This document shows positions 60,853-64,000 of a DNA stretch of 64,000 nucleotides, piece by piece. The position numbers were made by a program, and so were the translations under genes. This stretch comes from Acidobacteriota bacterium (GTDB lineage Bacteria > Acidobacteriota > Holophagae > Holophagales > Holophagaceae): NCBI GenBank assembly GCA_021794095.1, contig JAJYRN010000002.1:45066-109065 (forward strand), written 5' to 3'. Positions within the stretch are counted from its first letter, which is position 1; the number at the start of each line of letters is the position of its first letter. The notes beneath the pieces are model-generated. The model ran no database searches. It saw nothing but the letters and a program-made list of their open reading frames with translations, and was not told the origin of the DNA.

Positions 60853-61560
60853 TCAGTCCAGGTCGAAGCCGACGCCCTGCCAGACCTTGAAGCGGGTAGA
60901 GCCATCCTTGGAGGTGGCGGGATCGAACACCACCGTCTTGGCAGCCTGGACGCAGGCCTCCTCGGCTGCGCGGGCTTCCGGGCTGGAATCCGGTAGGCCC
61001 TGGAGCAGGCGGGAGTCGAGCACTTCGCCCTTCTCGCTGATGAGCACGTTGACCACCACCACGCCCTTGGGCCGGCGGCGGAAGAGGCCGGCCGACTTGA
61101 TGCGCGGGGTGACCCGATGCAGGTTCAGGGGCCGGGCGGGCACGATGTCGCGGGTGAGCATCACCAGATCACCTTCCTTGGGGGTGGCGGACACCTGCTG
61201 GCTGAGGGCCTGATTCTCCGCTTTGACCTTGGCGAGTTCCGCTTCGGCGCTGGCTGCGGCCTTCTTTGCGGACTCCAGATTCTTGAGGAGGAGGTCGCCT
61301 CCGCTGGTGTTCTCCTTCAGGGTCGCCTTGAGCTGCGCCAACTGCTGCTGAGCCGTCTGGGCGTCCGCCTTGGCCTGGTCCCGCGCCTGAGTGGCCGCCG
61401 CCAGCTGCTCCTGGAGGTTCCCAAAGGCCGCCAGCTTGGCCTTCAGGTCATCGCGTTCCGAGGCCAGCTTCCTCACCTGGGCCTTCATCTGGGCCATGGT
61501 GGGGCCCCGTCCGGCGCTGAGCGGAACGGCGATCATCAGCAGGGCGAGCAGCATGCGCAT
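60853..61560 (-). CDS. Exported coiled-coil protein with TonB C-terminal domain
   Basis: The 235-aa protein has a signal peptide (MLLALLMIAVPLSAG), a long coiled coil (residues about 22-125, with KLASERDDLKAKLAAF, QEQLAAATQARDQAKADAQTAQQQLAQLKATL and so on) and a C-terminal TonB-like domain (KGVVVVNVLISEKGEVLDSRLLQGLP ... VVFDPATSKDGSTRFKVWQGVGFDLD). There is no membrane anchor beyond the signal, so it is unlikely to be an energy-transducing TonB; a periplasmic scaffold is more likely. It lies 24 bp downstream of the DUF4388 gene on the same strand. Confidence 0.85.
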   Translation of the reverse strand: MRMLLALLMIAVPLSAGRGPTMAQMKAQVRKLASERDDLKAKLAAFGNLQEQLAAATQARDQAKADAQTAQQQLAQLKATLKENTSGGDLLLKNLESAKKAAASAEAELAKVKAENQALSQQVSATPKEGDLVMLTRDIVPARPLNLHRVTPRIKSAGLFRRRPKGVVVVNVLISEKGEVLDSRLLQGLPDSSPEARAAEEACVQAAKTVVFDPATSKDGSTRFKVWQGVGFDLD

Positions 61561-61584
61561 GGTGCCTCCTAGAACGGGAGGAAC

Positions 61585-62709
61585 CTAGCGCGGTGCGCCG
61601 GGCTGGTCACCTCCCTGGGCGGGTTTCGACGCCTTGAGAATCCCACGCTTGATGAGCTTCGAGAAGATGGCGAGACTCTCGCCGGGTTCGAAGGGCGCGA
61701 TCGAGATGATGTCCTTGATGGTCCAGAGGCCATTCACCCGGGTGGCCAGGAAGGCCTCATTGGGGCCCAGGTTCGTGGTCATCAGATCATCCAGGCTGAC
61801 CGCCAGCTCGGGGATGAGCTCCTGGTCCAGCGCCTTTTCCTCCAGGAGACCCTGGACCACCGCCATCATGCGGTTGGCGTCCTGGTGCCGGGGCTGGTCC
61901 TGGAGGACACGCCGCAGTTCCTCCTGGGCTTCCTGGAGCTTCTGCTTCTCCACCAGGGCCCGGGCCCGCTGGAGCTGCAGGCTGGGATGGGCGCCCAGGC
62001 TGCCCCCCGGGCTCACAATCCGCACCAGGCCCTTCTCGTGGAGGTCGAAGAGCAGCTTGTTGATCTTGTACTCGGGCATCCGCATGTCCAGCACCAGCTG
62101 ATCCACGCGCTTCAGCCCATCCAGCCGCGAAAGAATGTCGGCATCCTCCGAAGCCAGGGGCAGGCGTTCGGCGATGGCTTCGGAAATGGGCGCCAGGACG
62201 GCATCCCCGCCCTTGATGACCTTCCGGATGCGTTTCCAGTCGTCCAGCCGCCGGGCGCCCTCCAGCACGATGCCCGTCACATCCAGGCTGAGCAGCATGG
62301 ATTTCTGGTGGGACGCCGCGCCGTCGTGGAAGTCGAAACTGCCCACGTTCCAGAGGAAGGTGTCGTAGATGCTCTCCTCCACCTTGAGCTGCACGATGCG
62401 GCGGATTTCCGCCTCGGTGACGAGCTGGCGGTTGACGAGGATGCGGCCCAGAAGCTGCTGCTCGTCCTCCTGGGTGGCGAGGGCCTCGAGGAGCTGGTCT
62501 TCGGTGATGCGGTTGAAGGCCAGCAGATACTGGCCGAGGTACTCGCGGGGATCCGAGGACCAGATGCTGGTGATGCGGCCTTCGTGGAAGGCCACGCGCT
62601 TGGTGTGGAGGGCGCCACGGAGTTCCAGCACGCCGGTCTTCTTGCCGACAGCGAGCCACTGGAAGATGTCTTCCAGCCCCATCGTCGCCAGATCGCCGCT
62701 CAATGCCAC
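61585..62709 (-). CDS. DUF4388 (PATAN) protein
   Basis: The first ~100 residues (LSGDLATMGLEDIFQWLAVGKKTGVLELRGALHTKRVAFHEGRITSIWSSDPREYLGQYLL) are a DUF4388/PATAN domain, which in bacteria is tied to signal transduction and gliding or type IV pilus regulation. A middle region of helical domains and a C-terminal winged-helix-like section (TRVNGLWTIKDIISIAPFEPGESLAIFSKLIKRGIL) follow. The 374-aa length is from the GTG at 62709, which has GGGAGGG upstream; the longer frame is not supported. Its function is unknown. Confidence 0.87.
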   Translation of the reverse strand: MALSGDLATMGLEDIFQWLAVGKKTGVLELRGALHTKRVAFHEGRITSIWSSDPREYLGQYLLAFNRITEDQLLEALATQEDEQQLLGRILVNRQLVTEAEIRRIVQLKVEESIYDTFLWNVGSFDFHDGAASHQKSMLLSLDVTGIVLEGARRLDDWKRIRKVIKGGDAVLAPISEAIAERLPLASEDADILSRLDGLKRVDQLVLDMRMPEYKINKLLFDLHEKGLVRIVSPGGSLGAHPSLQLQRARALVEKQKLQEAQEELRRVLQDQPRHQDANRMMAVVQGLLEEKALDQELIPELAVSLDDLMTTNLGPNEAFLATRVNGLWTIKDIISIAPFEPGESLAIFSKLIKRGILKASKPAQGGDQPGAPR

Positions 62710-62850
62710 CGAGGACCCTCCCCGCCCCAACAGAGTACCCCGGGTGGTTGGAGAAAACCAAGACGGGATAAATTTATGCCAATCCCGGAACCCAGACACT
62801 CCATGTATCGGCCACGAGCGGGCTCGGCTCCAGGGGTAATTTCCCCCACT

Positions 62851-63849
62851 TCACAGGATGGGCAGAACTTCCCGGACGGCCCGGTTGAGCAGATCGGAGT
62901 GGTGGCGGGCCTGGGGCGCTTCCGGATCCAGAAGGGGGAACCGATGGACGGGGATCCCCAGAAGCCGGTCCGGGGCGCCGCAGAGCGGCTCACCGCCTTC
63001 CTCCCGGTAGCGCTGGGCCAGATCCGGGTGGAGGGGCGTCGCATTGGCGATCACGGCCGAGATGGCGATCTTCCCGAAGGCGGCGATGGCCGCCAGGTGA
63101 TCCGCCAGGTCGAGTCCGGCGGTTTCACCGGGTTCCGTCATGAGGTTGGCGATGTAGAGCACCGGCGCGCCGGAAAACCGGATGGCCTCCTGGAGTTCGG
63201 GTAGCAGGAGGTTCGCGATGGTCGAGGTGTAGAGGCTGCCGGGAGAGAGGATGATCAGATCCGCCCGGAGCAGGGCCAGAACAGCCTCGGGCAGGGGTTC
63301 CGCATCCCGGGGCTCGAGCCAGAGGCGCGAAAGGGGTGGACGGCAGGCGCCCACGGCGGTTTCCCCGAGGTGCCGCTGGCCCGCCCAGTCCTCGGCGCAG
63401 AGGGTGACGGGCACCACGGTCGAAGGATAGAGACGGCCCACGGTCACGAGCACGTTCGAGAGCTGGCGGATGGCCCGCACCCAGTCGCCCGTGAGATCGG
63501 CCAGGGCCCACAACATGAGGTTGCCGAGGGAATGCCCGCCGAGGCTGCCCTCTCCCTTGAACCGGTAGTTCAGCATCTGGGAAAGGGGCGAGGCTTCTTG
63601 GGTGAGCGAGGAAAGGCAGTTCCTCAGATCTCCGGGCGGGATGCCGCCGAGCTCGTCCCGGAGGCGCCCCGAGGAGCCGCCGTTGTCCGACACCGTGACA
63701 ATGCCCGTGAGGGTCCACGGATCGCGGCTGCGTCCCGCCTCCCGCTTCAGCGCGGCGAGCAGGGCGGACAGTCCAGTGCCCCCCCCGATGGCCACCACCC
63801 GGAGCGGCTGGTCGGCATGCAGGGTTGGGTGGGGCCGTTCATCCCTCAT
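62851..63849 (-). CDS. yvcK: YvcK/CofD-like gluconeogenesis factor
   Basis: The 332-aa protein begins VVAIGGGTGLSALLAALKR, the nucleotide-binding motif of the YvcK/CofD family, with VTVSDNGGSSGRLRDELGGIPPGDLRNCL and GHSLGNLML as further family blocks. In Bacillus YvcK binds UDP-GlcNAc and affects cell-wall synthesis and carbon use; in other bacteria it relates to CofD. No rapZ or whiA-like partner is visible in the window. The start ATG 63849 has GGGATGAAC upstream but no strong ribosome site. Confidence 0.93.
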   Translation of the reverse strand: MRDERPHPTLHADQPLRVVAIGGGTGLSALLAALKREAGRSRDPWTLTGIVTVSDNGGSSGRLRDELGGIPPGDLRNCLSSLTQEASPLSQMLNYRFKGEGSLGGHSLGNLMLWALADLTGDWVRAIRQLSNVLVTVGRLYPSTVVPVTLCAEDWAGQRHLGETAVGACRPPLSRLWLEPRDAEPLPEAVLALLRADLIILSPGSLYTSTIANLLLPELQEAIRFSGAPVLYIANLMTEPGETAGLDLADHLAAIAAFGKIAISAVIANATPLHPDLAQRYREEGGEPLCGAPDRLLGIPVHRFPLLDPEAPQARHHSDLLNRAVREVLPIL

Positions 63850-63866
63850 CGGAGGGGGGCACCGCG

Positions 63867-64000
63867 GCGGGGGGGACGCAGAGGGCGCGGAGCGACCGGG
63901 CGGTTCCCCCCGTTCATGACAGACCCGCAGACCGGGCTAGGCCCGGGCAGCGGGTGGGGGGCGCGGGGGGGACGCAGAGGGCGCGGAGCGACCGGGCGGT
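63867..64000. repeat. Direct repeats with 96-bp offset at the window's right end
   Basis: A 36-base segment containing GGGGGGACGCAGAGGGCGCG and GAGCGACCGGGCGGT ends at 63904 and again at 64000, 96 bases apart. The second runs to the last base of the window, so the unit may continue beyond. No open frame follows from it. It may be the beginning of a tandem array or a dispersed intergenic repeat. Confidence 0.8.

Overview
The window is a GC-rich chromosomal segment from a Gram-negative (diderm) bacterium. It carries tolB-pal-cpoB, secG, a class A penicillin-binding protein, fliL/fliN and rho. It also carries a tetraheme cytochrome c / Fe-S / NrfD module, a fused ferredoxin-dependent 2-oxoacid oxidoreductase and many c-di-GMP or two-component sensors. 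Together these suggest an anaerobic or facultative respirer; an Acidobacteriota of the Holophaga/Geothrix type is my best guess, an inference from gene content and not from a marker gene. Nearly all the DNA is coding, mostly in short operons joined by 1-4 bp overlaps, and there is no prophage, CRISPR array or rRNA operon.

Layout. 1-6.5 kb: 5' end of a carbamate kinase gene, glyQS, guaA, and a receiver/HD-GYP protein. 6.5-11.4 kb (minus): a polytopic membrane protein followed by the cytochrome c / Fe-S / NrfD module, ending in a MITE-like repeat that supplies the last codons of nrfD. 11.6-22.7 kb: aminotransferase, elbB, acyl-CoA dehydrogenase, a propeller-sensor histidine kinase, DUF2520 protein, TetR regulator, M61 peptidase and glycosyltransferase. 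22.8-29 kb: rnhB-mutT, tolB-pal-cpoB plus a GHMP kinase, and mutY. 29-35.2 kb: an 80-bp tandem repeat array, tRNA-Leu(GAG), secG, DAHP synthase, a lipoprotein, a zinc-ribbon protein, tpiA, pgk and a methyltransferase. 35.2-47.6 kb: rbfA-truB, a drug exporter with a divergent LysR regulator, the oxoacid oxidoreductase, nadK, a penicillin-binding protein and a DEAD-box helicase. 47.7-55 kb: thioesterase, second MITE copy, sixA, hydrolase, rho, an AT-richer PAS/GGDEF gene and a dus gene with a duplicated, rebuilt 5' end. 55-64 kb: cation efflux, fliL-fliN-thiD-hypothetical, HU, truA, a TonB-C protein, a DUF4388 protein and yvcK.

The most unusual material is repetitive rather than coding. There are two ~350-bp elements with 19-bp terminal inverted repeats, lying 42 kb apart in opposite orientation. 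They share a conserved core but differ by inserted short hairpin cassettes, most with 3-nt loops. A similar hairpin-rich 109-bp insert, bounded by a perfect 82-bp direct repeat, sits at the start of dus. An 80-bp tandem array lies just upstream of mutY. A further repeat with a 96-bp offset begins at the right end of the window.
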